Positions 16,667-25,271 of a stretch of DNA of 64,000 nucleotides are shown one piece after another. The number at the start of each line of letters is the position of its first letter. Position 1 is the first letter of the stretch. Source of the DNA: Niallia circulans (GTDB taxonomy: Bacteria; Bacillota; Bacilli; Bacillales; Cytobacillaceae); assembly GCF_003726095.1 (NCBI RefSeq), contig NZ_CP026031.1:3410001-3474000 (forward strand), given 5' to 3'. The position numbers and the translations under genes are program-made. The notes below the pieces were generated by a model. That model made no database searches. It had not been told where the DNA came from and worked only from the letters and a program-made list of their open reading frames with translations.

Positions 16667-17575
16667 TCAGATTTTTATCGCTTGCCCAGGGTAAATAAGG
16701 TCCACATTTTTAATCTGTGGATTTTTTGCTTGGATGGATGATAGGCTTGTTCCATAGATTTTGGCAATTTTCGTTAACGTTTCACCACTGGAGACGATGT
16801 GGACTGTTTCTTGCTGCGGGTTAATCCATGCCCCCGGTTTTCCTGCTATTTTCGTGACATTTATCATTCCTTGGGATGTGTTAAAAATCGAGTATGTTCC
16901 TGGCTTGACGATTCCCTTTTTATTTTGGCCAGCTTTAGCATCTGCTGCTGTTAGAAAGGCACCTGTTTCCTGCTGAACAGTGTACTTATTCGCCTGCATT
17001 TTGTCTGCTCCCCAGTGTCCAGGACTTTGCATAATCTGATTCCGGTCAATGTTGACGCCTTCTAGGATGATATTATTTTCATGTTGATACATATGAATAA
17101 AGGGAGCGACTTCTCCCCGTGACCATGCATAGGTCTGCCATAAGTAATCAACTTCCCCCTTCATGGCATGCATTACTCCATAGGAACCGTATACGCCTAT
17201 TTTGTAGGATTTTAGTTCCTTTTTCACAGCCGCAGTGTAAGCTTGGATTTGTGCCATTTGCTTTCCTGTAACCTCACAATCAACTGCAAAGTAAATAGCG
17301 GTTCCTGCCGGCTGTCCAACTGCCTTTGCCCACTTTTCTGCGTCCTTCCCATCTACTGTTCCTTGCTTTTCTGTAAAATAGGAAATCTTATTAGCGCTTT
17401 TTTGAAAAATACTAATTAGCTTTATTCCTGCCTTCTGAATCACTTCAGCCTCTTTCTTATTAAAGGACTTCCAGCTATCCCCTAAATAGCGTGCGGCATA
17501 ACGAAATCCTGCTCCATACAAGTCTTTTGCCATTTTCTCTGTTAATTTGGTAGCACAATCAAAGCCTATTGTCAT
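16667..17575 (-). CDS. DUF1906 glycoside-hydrolase-like protein with SH3-like and LysM domains
   Basis: A 302-residue protein. Residues 1-195 form a DUF1906 (Rv2525c-like) domain, a TIM barrel related to GH25 lysozymes, with GFDCAT at the start and YFAVDCEV inside. A short SH3-like region follows (about 205-250), then a C-terminal LysM (about 255-302, with SSGETLTKIAKIYGTS and a closing YPGQAIKI). These parts suggest peptidoglycan binding and perhaps cleavage. No signal peptide is present, so it may be released by mother-cell lysis, be a spore protein, or use another export route. Catalysis by DUF1906 is not established. Confidence 0.88.
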   Translation of the reverse strand: MTIGFDCATKLTEKMAKDLYGAGFRYAARYLGDSWKSFNKKEAEVIQKAGIKLISIFQKSANKISYFTEKQGTVDGKDAEKWAKAVGQPAGTAIYFAVDCEVTGKQMAQIQAYTAAVKKELKSYKIGVYGSYGVMHAMKGEVDYLWQTYAWSRGEVAPFIHMYQHENNIILEGVNIDRNQIMQSPGHWGADKMQANKYTVQQETGAFLTAADAKAGQNKKGIVKPGTYSIFNTSQGMINVTKIAGKPGAWINPQQETVHIVSSGETLTKIAKIYGTSLSSIQAKNPQIKNVDLIYPGQAIKI

Positions 17576-17865
17576 TCTGACCCACTCCTTTTTCTTTTTA
17601 TATAGAAAAAAAGCAAATAAATGGTCAGCACCTTTTCCATCTGTAAATGCATGTCGTCATGTAGTGAAACTATTATCTTGGAAAGAAAAACGGGAAAAAA
17701 TTCTGCAATGAGCTATCTCTTTCATCCTATCTATATTGGCGAGAAAAGAAAGTTATTCTTTGTTGCTATTTAAGAATCATTAAAGAGTATGAATAAACGG
17801 CAACTGGAAGTCGTATCCAGTCCTAATTTTGCTCATCAAATAGTGGTGCCGGATCAAAAAAGTTA

Positions 17866-17935
17866 TTGACATCTTTGTTATTCACTTTTATCATGATATT
17901 GTACTCGAGTTCAAAAAAATATACTTTAGTACAAT
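17866..17935 (+). promoter_or_regulatory. promoter and candidate operator of the MFS exporter gene
   Basis: TTGACA (17866-17871) and TATCAT (17889-17894) with 17-bp spacing form a near-consensus SigA promoter. An inverted repeat (ATTGTACT at 17898-17905, AGTACAAT at 17928-17935) follows at the start of the transcript. Within it, TGTACTCGAGT (17900-17910) recurs as TGTACTCAAGT upstream of the TetR gene (20620-20630), so it may be the TetR operator. Confidence 0.6.
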
Positions 17936-17961
17936 TTTATAAAAAAAGGTGGATAAGAAGA

Positions 17962-19392
17962 ATGACAAATATTAGAACACATCCAATTGACATTAATGGA
18001 AATCCATTTAGTAGAGCCGGATTTGTCATCGTTTTAATGATTGGTACTTTTTTAACTATCATAAACCAAACGTTATTGGTCACAGCTTTGCCAAAGATAA
18101 TGGTTGACTTAGACATTAGTGCTATTAACGCACAATGGCTCATTACTGCATTTATGTTGATCAGTGGCATCATGATTCCCACTTCAGCATTTTTGTTAAA
18201 TACAATAAATAATAGAACATTATATATGACAGCAATGGTAAGCTTTGTAATAGGCACAGTAATTTGTGCTCTCAGCCCTACATATAACATACTGTTATTA
18301 GGACGTATCATCCAGGCGGTTGGTTCAGGATTGATTATTCCTTTAATGCAGACATTAATGTTTTTAGTATATCCGGTTGAACGACGAGGAGAGGCTATGG
18401 GGTTAGTAGGAATTGTTATTGCATTTGCTCCCGCTATTGCTCCTACTTTATCTGGGTGGATTGTTGATTATTTTAATTGGCGATACTTATTTTATATTAT
18501 TCTCCCAATTGCTGTGATTAACATGTTGCTGGCATGCTTCTATTTGAAAAACGTCATTAATTTAAATAAACCGAAGATTGATATCCTTTCTATTATACTT
18601 AGTAGCTTAGGTTTAGGTTCCCTTCTATATGGGATTAGCGTTGCAGGTAATATAGGGTGGCAAAATAAAATTACAGGGTTCTCTTGCATAGCTGGTCTCC
18701 TAATCATAATCTTATTTTCCCATCGACAATTTAAACTCACCCAACCTTTTTTGGAGTTACAAGTTTTTAAAAGTAGAACATTTACATTGTCTACAATGAT
18801 CGTTTCTATTATTTTTATGACAATGATTGGATTTGAAATTCTTTTACCTATTTATACACAAACTATAAAGAGCTTCTCAGCACTTCAATCGGGGCTAATA
18901 TTGCTTCCTGGTGCGATTGTACTGGGTATTATTTCTCCAATATCAGGGAAATTATTTGATAAGTATGGCGTTAAAAAAATATCAATAATGGGCATGTTCA
19001 TTCTAGCGGCAGCAACTTTTCCATTCTTATACCTCTCTAACAATACAGCTACTTGGTGGATTGTTTGTCTTTATTCATTTAGAATGCTAGGTATGGGATT
19101 TGTCATGATGCCGTTAGCCACTGCGGGAATAAATGCGTTATCTAATGATTTGATAAGTCACGGTTCTGCAATAAATAATACTGTTCGACAAGTGTTTGCC
19201 TCACTAGGCTCCGCAGTCATGGTTGGAGTTATGTCGGCTACTGTGACCAAATATTCAAGCTATTACGAAGACTCTTCCTTTATTCCGTTGTTGAATGGTC
19301 TTAAGAATGCCTTTATATCCGGCTTAATTCTAATCGTCATCGCATTTATACTATGTTTTTTTATAAAGTCTCCATCGAATAAAGCTGAATAA
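17962..19392 (+). CDS. DHA2-family MFS drug exporter
   Basis: A 476-residue protein with 14 predicted helices, homologous in layout to the pump at 13016-14890. It has INQTLLVTALPKIM in helix 1, LGRIIQAVGSGLI in helix 4 and APTLSGWIVDYF (motif C). It lacks that protein's acidic extension and has no adaptor partner. I start at ATG 17962 behind AAAGGTGG. The longer frame from 17866 is ruled out because its first codon is the promoter -35 box. An alpha/beta hydrolase and a TetR regulator follow on the same strand. Confidence 0.92.
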   Translation: MTNIRTHPIDINGNPFSRAGFVIVLMIGTFLTIINQTLLVTALPKIMVDLDISAINAQWLITAFMLISGIMIPTSAFLLNTINNRTLYMTAMVSFVIGTVICALSPTYNILLLGRIIQAVGSGLIIPLMQTLMFLVYPVERRGEAMGLVGIVIAFAPAIAPTLSGWIVDYFNWRYLFYIILPIAVINMLLACFYLKNVINLNKPKIDILSIILSSLGLGSLLYGISVAGNIGWQNKITGFSCIAGLLIIILFSHRQFKLTQPFLELQVFKSRTFTLSTMIVSIIFMTMIGFEILLPIYTQTIKSFSALQSGLILLPGAIVLGIISPISGKLFDKYGVKKISIMGMFILAAATFPFLYLSNNTATWWIVCLYSFRMLGMGFVMMPLATAGINALSNDLISHGSAINNTVRQVFASLGSAVMVGVMSATVTKYSSYYEDSSFIPLLNGLKNAFISGLILIVIAFILCFFIKSPSNKAE

Positions 19393-19655
19393 ACAGTATC
19401 TCTTCTATTAAGTCATCTGCCTTATGGGTACTTTTTTAAAAGGAGAAAGGATATCTGGAAATTCGATATAGCTTTGAAATTTAGAGATATTGGGGAATTA
19501 TTTAAATCGACTTACAAAAGTTCCATCTATTAATCTATTTGTAACTTAAGAACTCTTAACAAACAGTGATCTAAAATCAGTCATAATTTATTTCTTAAAA
19601 CTTAACTAAAACGATTGGTGAGTTTTAGTAAAAACAACTATGTGGAGGAATTCAA

Positions 19656-20534
19656 ATGAATCATTTAAAGTCAGACGACCCAAAAAGTACATACATTCAA
19701 TCTTACGATAACGTATTAAAAGCATTATGGCCAACACAATTTTCCTCTTATTTTGTAGAAACGTCTTATGGAAAGACCTATATAATTGAGAGTGGAGATA
19801 AGTTGTCTCCCCCACTACTCCTTTTGCATGGTGCTAAAATGAGTTCGACCATGTGGTATCCAAATGTGGCAGAATGGAGTAAGCATTATAGAGTCATTTG
19901 TATTGATATTTTAGGTGATACAAATAAAAGCATTGCAGAGAAACCATTCTCTAATCGATTAAGCTATGCCTCTTGGTTAAATGAAGTACTAGACTCTTTG
20001 AAAATTGCTAAAACAAATATTGTAGGTTTATCCTATGGTGCTTTACATACGGTTAATTTCTTGACCTTTTTCCCTGATAAGGTGAATAAAGCTGTTATTA
20101 TGAGCCCAGCTGCTACTTATATTCCTTTTCAGCCTGAATTCTATTCTTACGCTATCGGATTGGTTAGTAATGAAGCAGGAGTTAACAACTTTTTAAACTG
20201 GATTTTTGGCAACCGTTATACAGTTGACCCTCTAATAAAACAACAATTAATAGCTGGAATGAAGGACACTGTGTCTTCTCCACCAAAAGCAACTCAGGTG
20301 AAACAAGCATTCCCCTATGTATTTGAGGATGAGGAATTAGCTCAAATTCAGACTCAACTTCTTCTGTTACTTGGAGAAGAAGAAGTAATGTATGATCCTG
20401 TGGAAGCTTTTAATCGTGCCAAGAACTCCTCTCCTCATATTATGACAGAGATTATAAAAGGAGTAGGTCATTTGATGTCGATGGAGAAGCCAGAACAAAT
20501 TAATAATCGCGTCTTAAATTTTTTTAATAAATAG
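19656..20534 (+). CDS. alpha/beta hydrolase
   Basis: A 292-residue hydrolase. The oxyanion-side motif LLLLHGAK is near residue 58, the nucleophile elbow is GLSYGA (Ser126), and a C-terminal GVGHLMSMEKP supplies the catalytic histidine. The fold is close to YdjP/non-haem haloperoxidase-like esterases. The substrate is unknown; its place between a drug exporter and a TetR regulator suggests detoxification or modification of a small ester. A GTGGAGG ribosome site precedes ATG 19656. A strong terminator follows, so it ends its transcript. Confidence 0.9.
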   Translation: MNHLKSDDPKSTYIQSYDNVLKALWPTQFSSYFVETSYGKTYIIESGDKLSPPLLLLHGAKMSSTMWYPNVAEWSKHYRVICIDILGDTNKSIAEKPFSNRLSYASWLNEVLDSLKIAKTNIVGLSYGALHTVNFLTFFPDKVNKAVIMSPAATYIPFQPEFYSYAIGLVSNEAGVNNFLNWIFGNRYTVDPLIKQQLIAGMKDTVSSPPKATQVKQAFPYVFEDEELAQIQTQLLLLLGEEEVMYDPVEAFNRAKNSSPHIMTEIIKGVGHLMSMEKPEQINNRVLNFFNK

Positions 20535-20538
20535 AAAA

Positions 20539-20585
20539 AGATAAAAGCCCTTATTGATATTACATGAGGGGCTTTTATCTTTTCA
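20539..20585 (+). terminator. Rho-independent terminator after alpha/beta hydrolase
   Basis: A 12-bp perfect stem (AGATAAAAGCCC with GGGCTTTTATCT) is followed by a short T run directly after the stop. Confidence 0.85.
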
Positions 20586-20692
20586 TCCTCTCTTAAAAAT
20601 AAACCGAAGTTTATTTTTCTGTACTCAAGTCTGTTTTTATGGTAGATTGGTATTATAATGATAACCATCATATTTTAAGGAGTTAAAATTGT

Positions 20693-21559
20693 ATGAGTAA
20701 AAAAGAAAAAATCATTGAAGCAGCTAAACAATTATTTCGAACAAAAGGCTATCATGATACTGCAATCCAAGATATCTTGGAACAAGCAAAAGTTTCCAAA
20801 AGTACATTTTATAATTACTTCTCTACAAAATCACAATTGATTCTTTCTATTATTCAAAAAGTTGACGAAAAAGTTGACGAACAACAAGATACGTTATTGC
20901 TGGAAGGAAGTCCATATGATAAACAGCTATTTCATTCCCAGCTTCGAGTAAAGCACTCCATTTATGGGACGGAGAAAATCTCGGAATTGTATAATATCTC
21001 TTTGGGCGAAAATGATGAAGAATTACAAAGTTACATGCAAGAAAGACATTATAAAGAACTAAATTGGCTGTCAAAACGCTTAATAGACGTTTATGGAAAA
21101 GAGATCGAAAAAAGTGCAATGGATTTATCCACACATTTTATTGGAAGTTTAGGTTATCAGTTTAGATATTCCGATCAAATAAAGCTGAATATAAGTAGTT
21201 CTGATATTCTAGATTATAATATTTTACGTTTAGAAAATAACATTGAGATTACAAAACAAACGAATCAAGTTTTATTTCCGTATAAATCAGCTAATTCAGC
21301 CGACGATCAAGAATCAGCTATTAGGGAAATAAGAAAATTACTTGACAAGTGTATAAGTTGGGATGAATTATCACAAGAGCAAAAAGAATTAATAAGTTTT
21401 ATTTTAGAAGAAACTCAAAGTTCTTATACAAGATGGGGTGTTTGTGAAGGTGCTATTCGTCAATTACAGACACTATCTTCCTCCACAGATTTATCTTATC
21501 AAAATATATTGAAAGAATTATTTGACATTATCCATACGCAAAAAGATATTTATCAATAA
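20693..21559 (+). CDS. TetR-family transcriptional regulator, long form
   Basis: A 288-residue protein, longer than the usual 190-220. The N-terminal HTH occupies residues 5-50, with the typical segments AAKQLFRTKGYHDTAIQDIL and KVSKSTFYNYFSTKSQL. The ligand domain is extended at the C-terminus by about 70 residues that match nothing I recognise. It has its own promoter region with TATAAT at 20654-20659. A TGTACTCAAGT element just upstream of that resembles one in the exporter promoter. It probably represses the exporter and itself. Confidence 0.9.
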   Translation: MSKKEKIIEAAKQLFRTKGYHDTAIQDILEQAKVSKSTFYNYFSTKSQLILSIIQKVDEKVDEQQDTLLLEGSPYDKQLFHSQLRVKHSIYGTEKISELYNISLGENDEELQSYMQERHYKELNWLSKRLIDVYGKEIEKSAMDLSTHFIGSLGYQFRYSDQIKLNISSSDILDYNILRLENNIEITKQTNQVLFPYKSANSADDQESAIREIRKLLDKCISWDELSQEQKELISFILEETQSSYTRWGVCEGAIRQLQTLSSSTDLSYQNILKELFDIIHTQKDIYQ

Positions 21560-21698
21560 TGTTAAATGTTATGTAACACACTTTTTTATATAAATCAGCA
21601 GTGTAGCTAATTGAAAAGCGCTATCCTACCTTAATAAATTGAAGGCTATCAATGGATTTAACTAACCTATATTTAAATAAGTGTAAGGAGAGAATACC

Positions 21699-21992
21699 AT
21701 GAACAACTACTTAGAGAGAGTAAGGAAGCTGAGTAACTTGGAGCCAAAGACACTGGAGCAAATGGCATTAAAGTTATCAGAAGAAGCTGGGGAAGTGTCG
21801 CAGGCTGTGCTTTCTTATTCAAATGCAAGTGGAAGCGACTATAAACAGCTCAATAAAGAAGACATTAAGGAAGAATGTGTTGATACTCTCCTTGTTGCTT
21901 TATCATTATTTTATAAGCTTTCTAATCAAGAAGAAGAGCTGTATGACTTACTAGATAAAAAAATGAATAAATGGGAAAACAAAATAAGTTAA
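21699..21992 (+). CDS. MazG-like nucleotide pyrophosphohydrolase
   Basis: A 97-residue all-alpha protein of the MazG-like type. The metal-binding pattern is visible as KLSEEAGEVSQAV (E-E-x-x-E) and, later, EECVDTLLVALS (E-x-x-D). Such enzymes hydrolyse NTPs or dNTPs to monophosphates and may clear damaged nucleotides. The short single-domain length matches phage- and Bacillus-type MazG proteins. AAGGAGAG precedes the ATG. It stands alone after the TetR gene. Confidence 0.85.
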   Translation: MNNYLERVRKLSNLEPKTLEQMALKLSEEAGEVSQAVLSYSNASGSDYKQLNKEDIKEECVDTLLVALSLFYKLSNQEEELYDLLDKKMNKWENKIS

Positions 21993-22396
21993 ACAAAAAG
22001 CCTGTGCTATAGCGAGTCTGTTGAAATGAACAGATAATACCAGCTCGGAATAAAGGTTGGAGTGGTAATTACTTCTTTTGTCAAAATGCCTTTACAACGC
22101 AGCAAATAAATTTTTCAAAGAGCTTTGATTCTTAATACTGGACTAGTGAGTCTTTGATTAGAATAAGAAAATTCCTAACTATAGGATTTAAACGATAAAA
22201 ATATAATAATAAAGGCCGTTTTCTTGTCATGTTATTCCAAATATATATTTTTTTCCTCTAATATTCAACGAAGTCTTATTTATGAGATAGAATGAATGCT
22301 ATACAATCCAATACATATGGGAAAAAGCTAGATATGCCTGTGTTCCCAACATGTCGGTCTGCACTTTAAGCTATCGCAGCTGCTGACTCCTGAATA
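21993..22396. other. gene-free stretch, probably decayed sequence
   Basis: No frame with a start and ribosome site of useful length is visible on either strand, and no clear repeat. It precedes a hairpin and an epimerase remnant, so it is probably degenerating accessory DNA. Confidence 0.4.
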
Positions 22397-22445
22397 AAAA
22401 TCACTCTTTCTTATCACACTAAGAGAAAAAAGGGTGATTTTTTTA
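22397..22445. terminator. hairpin with T-run
   Basis: A 13-bp stem with one wobble pair (AAAATCACTCTTT with AAAGGGTGATTTT) and a run of T after it resembles a Rho-independent terminator. No intact gene precedes it on the plus strand, so it may be left over from a lost gene. Confidence 0.55.
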
Positions 22446-22612
22446 TGACTAATTTTCTGCTGACTAACTTGTTTTCGGCATTTCTCCTTCATCGCAACTT
22501 ACAATGGCACCGTAAACTCGTCTTTCTTGCCATCCCATTGTTTTTTCTATTTATGCTTCTGCAAGGAGAGTATATTATTGCTCGTTTGAAAAAAAATACC
22601 TTTCATTTATAA
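22445..22612 (+). CDS. possible small membrane protein, 55 residues
   Basis: ATG 22445 opens a 55-codon frame rich in Leu and Phe, with a central hydrophobic stretch (LVFLAIPLFFLFMLLQ) and a basic end. The only ribosome-site candidate (GGGTGA) is buried in the terminator-like hairpin just upstream. I do not recognise it, and it may be chance or a fragment. Confidence 0.2.
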   Translation: MTNFLLTNLFSAFLLHRNLQWHRKLVFLAIPLFFLFMLLQGEYIIARLKKNTFHL

Positions 22613-22744
22613 ATTAACGGGGAACATGGATAGCATCCTCTTCCCCCATTTTTATTTAGGTTTTCAGCAATGAAATAGGAAATATAGACAAACATAATGC
22701 CATAAACAAGTTGTTCTAATTGGTGTAAGTCGATAAAAAACGGT

Positions 22745-22998
22745 AATCGGCTTCCGCAACGTCTAATATCCCAAACTATTTAATGTATAGTGAGGATGTA
22801 TGGAAATACATTCAAGCAACTATCCAGGATAAGCGCGAGGGCGGTGAATGGTACTCCCGCATTGACGCAGACGGCGAAGTTATTTCTTCCCTCCGCGATG
22901 AAAAGTATCAAACACAAGAAAATATCGTCGATTCCTGGAAATGTCCCTATCATAATGCAAGAATGTGTTTAGAAATGATCAAACGCTTAGCTAATTAA
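22745..22998 (+). pseudogene. C-terminal remnant of an AGE-family sugar 2-epimerase
   Basis: Only about 70-80 codons remain. They end in WKCPYHNARMCLEMIKRL, the C-terminal signature of N-acylglucosamine/cellobiose 2-epimerases, which are normally about 390-410 residues long. The preceding GEWYSRIDADGEVIS also matches the family. The upstream sequence does not continue the domain, so about 330 residues are gone. An ATG at 22783 allows a 71-residue frame but it has no convincing ribosome site. It borders the sugar gene region and may mark its former extent. Confidence 0.8.
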
Positions 22999-23034
22999 AG
23001 AGAAAACCACTGCTCCAGCAGTGGTTTTCTCTTT
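22997..23034. terminator. bidirectional Rho-independent terminator
   Basis: Perfect 18-bp arms (22997-23014 and 23017-23034) flank a 2-base centre, with A-rich and T-rich ends. It serves the remnant on the plus strand and the reductase ending at 23033 on the minus strand. Confidence 0.9.
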
Positions 23035-24022
23035 ATCCTTTTAGCACCTTATCAATAGCAGCAAGCTCTTCCGCACTAAAACGAATATTATCCAGTGCCT
23101 TCACATTGTCTTCAATTTGGCTTACCTTGCTTGCGCCAATCAGTACACTTGTGACAATGCCATCACGCAAAATCCAGGCCACGGCCATTTCGGCAAGGGT
23201 TTGCCCTCGTTCTTTCGCAATATTGTTTAAAGCTCTGACTTTATCGATCGTCTGATCCACATTTTCTTTATGCAGCCATAGTCCCGTTTCCCGATTGGCA
23301 CGAGAATCCTCAGGAATGCCATTTAAATAGCGGTCTGTCAATAATCCTTGAGCAAGTGGACTGAAGGCAATCGCTCCAAGCTGTTTTTCCACTAAAACAT
23401 CCTTCAATCCATCCTCGATCCAGCGATTAAACATGCTGTAAGAAGGCTGATGAATAATGAATGGCGTTTTTTTCTCTTCAAAAATCCGCGCGATTTCTCT
23501 TGTTTGCTCCGATGAATAGTTGGAAACACCAACATATAACGCTTTACCTTGACGGACCAATAAGTCCAAAGCCTCGGCCGTCTCCTCTAATGGCGTTTCC
23601 TCATCTGGACGATGGTGATAATAAATATCCACATAATCAAGCCCCATCCGCTTTAAGCTTTGATCAAGACTAGCCACTAAATATTTCTTCGAGCCACCAT
23701 CACCATAAGGACCAGCCCACATCCCATATCCTGCTTTTGTGGAGATAATCAGCTCATCCCGATACGGCTGTAAATCCTTTTCTAAGATTCTTGCAAAATT
23801 CTCCTCCGCACTACCAGCAGGCGGCCCATAGTTATTCGCCAAGTCAAAATGCGTAATCCCCAAATCAAACGCTCTTCTTACAAGAGCACGACTATTTTCA
23901 AATAAATCGACACCCCCAAAATTATGCCACAGCCCCAGTGATAGCGCCGATAATTTCAATCCACTCTTCCCCACACGATTGTAGATCATCTTTTCATACC
24001 TATTTTCATTTGCCATATACAT
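23033..24022 (-). CDS. aldo/keto reductase, YghZ/Kv-beta type
   Basis: A 329-residue NADPH-dependent reductase. Catalytic segments are FDLANNYGP (Asp, Tyr), ISTKAGYGMW (Lys) and IYYHHRPD (His). The cofactor segment near the C-terminus is LIGASKVSQIEDN. This clade (L-glyceraldehyde-3-phosphate reductase, YghZ) handles small aldehydes such as methylglyoxal. I use ATG 24022 behind AGAGGGA; the frame is open to 24043 without a better site. The gene is last in a minus-strand row of sugar genes and shares its terminator with the opposite strand. Confidence 0.92.
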   Translation of the reverse strand: MYMANENRYEKMIYNRVGKSGLKLSALSLGLWHNFGGVDLFENSRALVRRAFDLGITHFDLANNYGPPAGSAEENFARILEKDLQPYRDELIISTKAGYGMWAGPYGDGGSKKYLVASLDQSLKRMGLDYVDIYYHHRPDEETPLEETAEALDLLVRQGKALYVGVSNYSSEQTREIARIFEEKKTPFIIHQPSYSMFNRWIEDGLKDVLVEKQLGAIAFSPLAQGLLTDRYLNGIPEDSRANRETGLWLHKENVDQTIDKVRALNNIAKERGQTLAEMAVAWILRDGIVTSVLIGASKVSQIEDNVKALDNIRFSAEELAAIDKVLKG

Positions 24023-24154
24023 AATTCGTCCCTCTTCTCCCATTATTTTAACTACTATTTTTTGAAAAAAATAATATTGTGGACTAGCAATATATTGAAT
24101 CTTAATCGTTGTTTAATGGTCAGCGGCTACTTCGGCGATACTATGCCAGTTAGT

Positions 24155-24300
24155 TTGAGAGCTACGAAAGTTTGTTTGCGCGATTCACTAGATTACTTGT
24201 GGGTTTTGTCCGTTTATTTGCAGTTCTTGCGAGTTTCCTTGCGGCTCTCCACACTTTGCTTGCGCCTTCCTCACACTTACTTGCGACTCCGCACTTTCCA
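24155..24300 (-). repeat. 21-bp phased array, CTTGCGACT family, copy 1
   Basis: TTGC or TTGT occurs at 24176, 24197, 24218, 24239, 24260 and 24281 on the plus strand, an exact 21-bp step, with a decayed unit at 24155. The best units read CTTTGCTTGCG followed by a C/T-rich half; the purine-rich strand is the minus strand. It begins four bases after the ROK kinase stop codon. Confidence 0.85.
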
Positions 24301-24304
24301 TTTC

Positions 24305-25180
24305 CTACTTTCCAAAAACAAGCTCATAATTATAAACAGCACCAATTAAATTGGCATCATTTTGAAAATCGCATATAGCTACGTCGGGAATGAATGGAGC
24401 GATTTTTGTGCTTTCTACTACTCTGGCAAGATGAACGTTCAACTCGTCTAGTAAGCCTTCCTTAGCAGAGACACCGCCGCCAATTATGATTTTTTCCGGA
24501 TCGAAGCTATACTGCAGATTGTAGATGCCTGTTGCCAAATAGTGATAGAACGTTTCTACTTCTTCTTTTGCTGCCTTATCTCCTTGTTCGGCGAGTTCGA
24601 ATACTTCTTTGCCGCTTAACGGAGTTTCTAATCCCATTCTCTTGGAATAGCGTTTCGCCATATTGACAGCCGTCCCTAGGTCACTAAAGGTTTTATCCTC
24701 TTTTAGCAGCATGTATCCAAACTCGCCTCCAAATAGATGCTTCCCATGACGAATTTTTCCATCCACAATAACTGCACCGCCAATTCCCGAACCAATAACT
24801 ACGAACAGAACATTCTGCATTCCACGAGCGGCACCTTTCCATACTTCCGCCAGACCTGCACAGTTTGCATCATTTTCCATGGAAACAGGACAGCCAAATA
24901 GTTCCTCTAACTCGAATATAACCGGAAAGTGGTGAATATAAGGAACAGCACTTGCCCCTTCAATCACTCCTTTTCTTTGATTCACCGCACCTGGAGCACT
25001 AATTGCAATGCCCTCAATAGTGTATTTTGCGTCCATTTTTTCTTTTAACTGCATCATTTCTTGTTTCATCACATCCCACATTTTTGGTGTGATGAAAGAG
25101 CCTTTGTCCACTAGCTGTTCTTTTTCCCAGACAGCAAACTTGACGGAAGACCCGCCTATATCCATTACTAATAAGGACAT
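24305..25180 (-). CDS. ROK-family sugar kinase
   Basis: A 291-residue kinase. The phosphate loop is MDIGGSSVKFAVW at the N-terminus. The sugar-binding/catalytic segment is ENDANCAGLAE, and the second ATP segment is VIGSGIGGAVIVDG. The ROK zinc site (CxCGxxGCxE after the GGEFG motif) is absent, as in the beta-glucoside-kinase-like branch. The likely role is phosphorylation of glucose or a glucoside released by the adjacent GH1 enzyme. ATG 25180 is chosen because GGAGGG lies seven bases before it. A CcpA site overlaps the promoter. Confidence 0.9.
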   Translation of the reverse strand: MSLLVMDIGGSSVKFAVWEKEQLVDKGSFITPKMWDVMKQEMMQLKEKMDAKYTIEGIAISAPGAVNQRKGVIEGASAVPYIHHFPVIFELEELFGCPVSMENDANCAGLAEVWKGAARGMQNVLFVVIGSGIGGAVIVDGKIRHGKHLFGGEFGYMLLKEDKTFSDLGTAVNMAKRYSKRMGLETPLSGKEVFELAEQGDKAAKEEVETFYHYLATGIYNLQYSFDPEKIIIGGGVSAKEGLLDELNVHLARVVESTKIAPFIPDVAICDFQNDANLIGAVYNYELVFGK

Positions 25181-25196
25181 TTGAACACCCTCCATT

Positions 25197-25221
25197 TGTG
25201 TACGCTTTCACTTTTATTATA
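25197..25221 (-). promoter_or_regulatory. cre site and -10 box of the ROK kinase gene
   Basis: The minus strand reads TATAAT (25221-25216) and then TGAAAGCGTACACA (25210-25197), which fits every position of the CcpA consensus TGNAANCGNWNNCW. Binding there would block transcription when glucose is present. Confidence 0.8.
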
Positions 25222-25228
25222 TGCTTTA

Positions 25229-25261
25229 AGAAAAGATCACCGCAAAAATTAAGCGATGATC
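25229..25261 (-). terminator. Rho-independent terminator of the GH1 gene
   Basis: A 9-bp stem with one wobble pair and a 9-nt loop is followed by TTTTCTT on the minus strand, just after the GH1 stop. Confidence 0.7.
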
Positions 25262-25271
25262 TTCTTCCTAA

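Noticed and set aside
17866..17961. Upstream start (TTG) for the MFS exporter, adding 32 residues
   Set aside because: The TTG is part of the -35 box TTGACA of a near-consensus promoter, so it lies upstream of the transcript.
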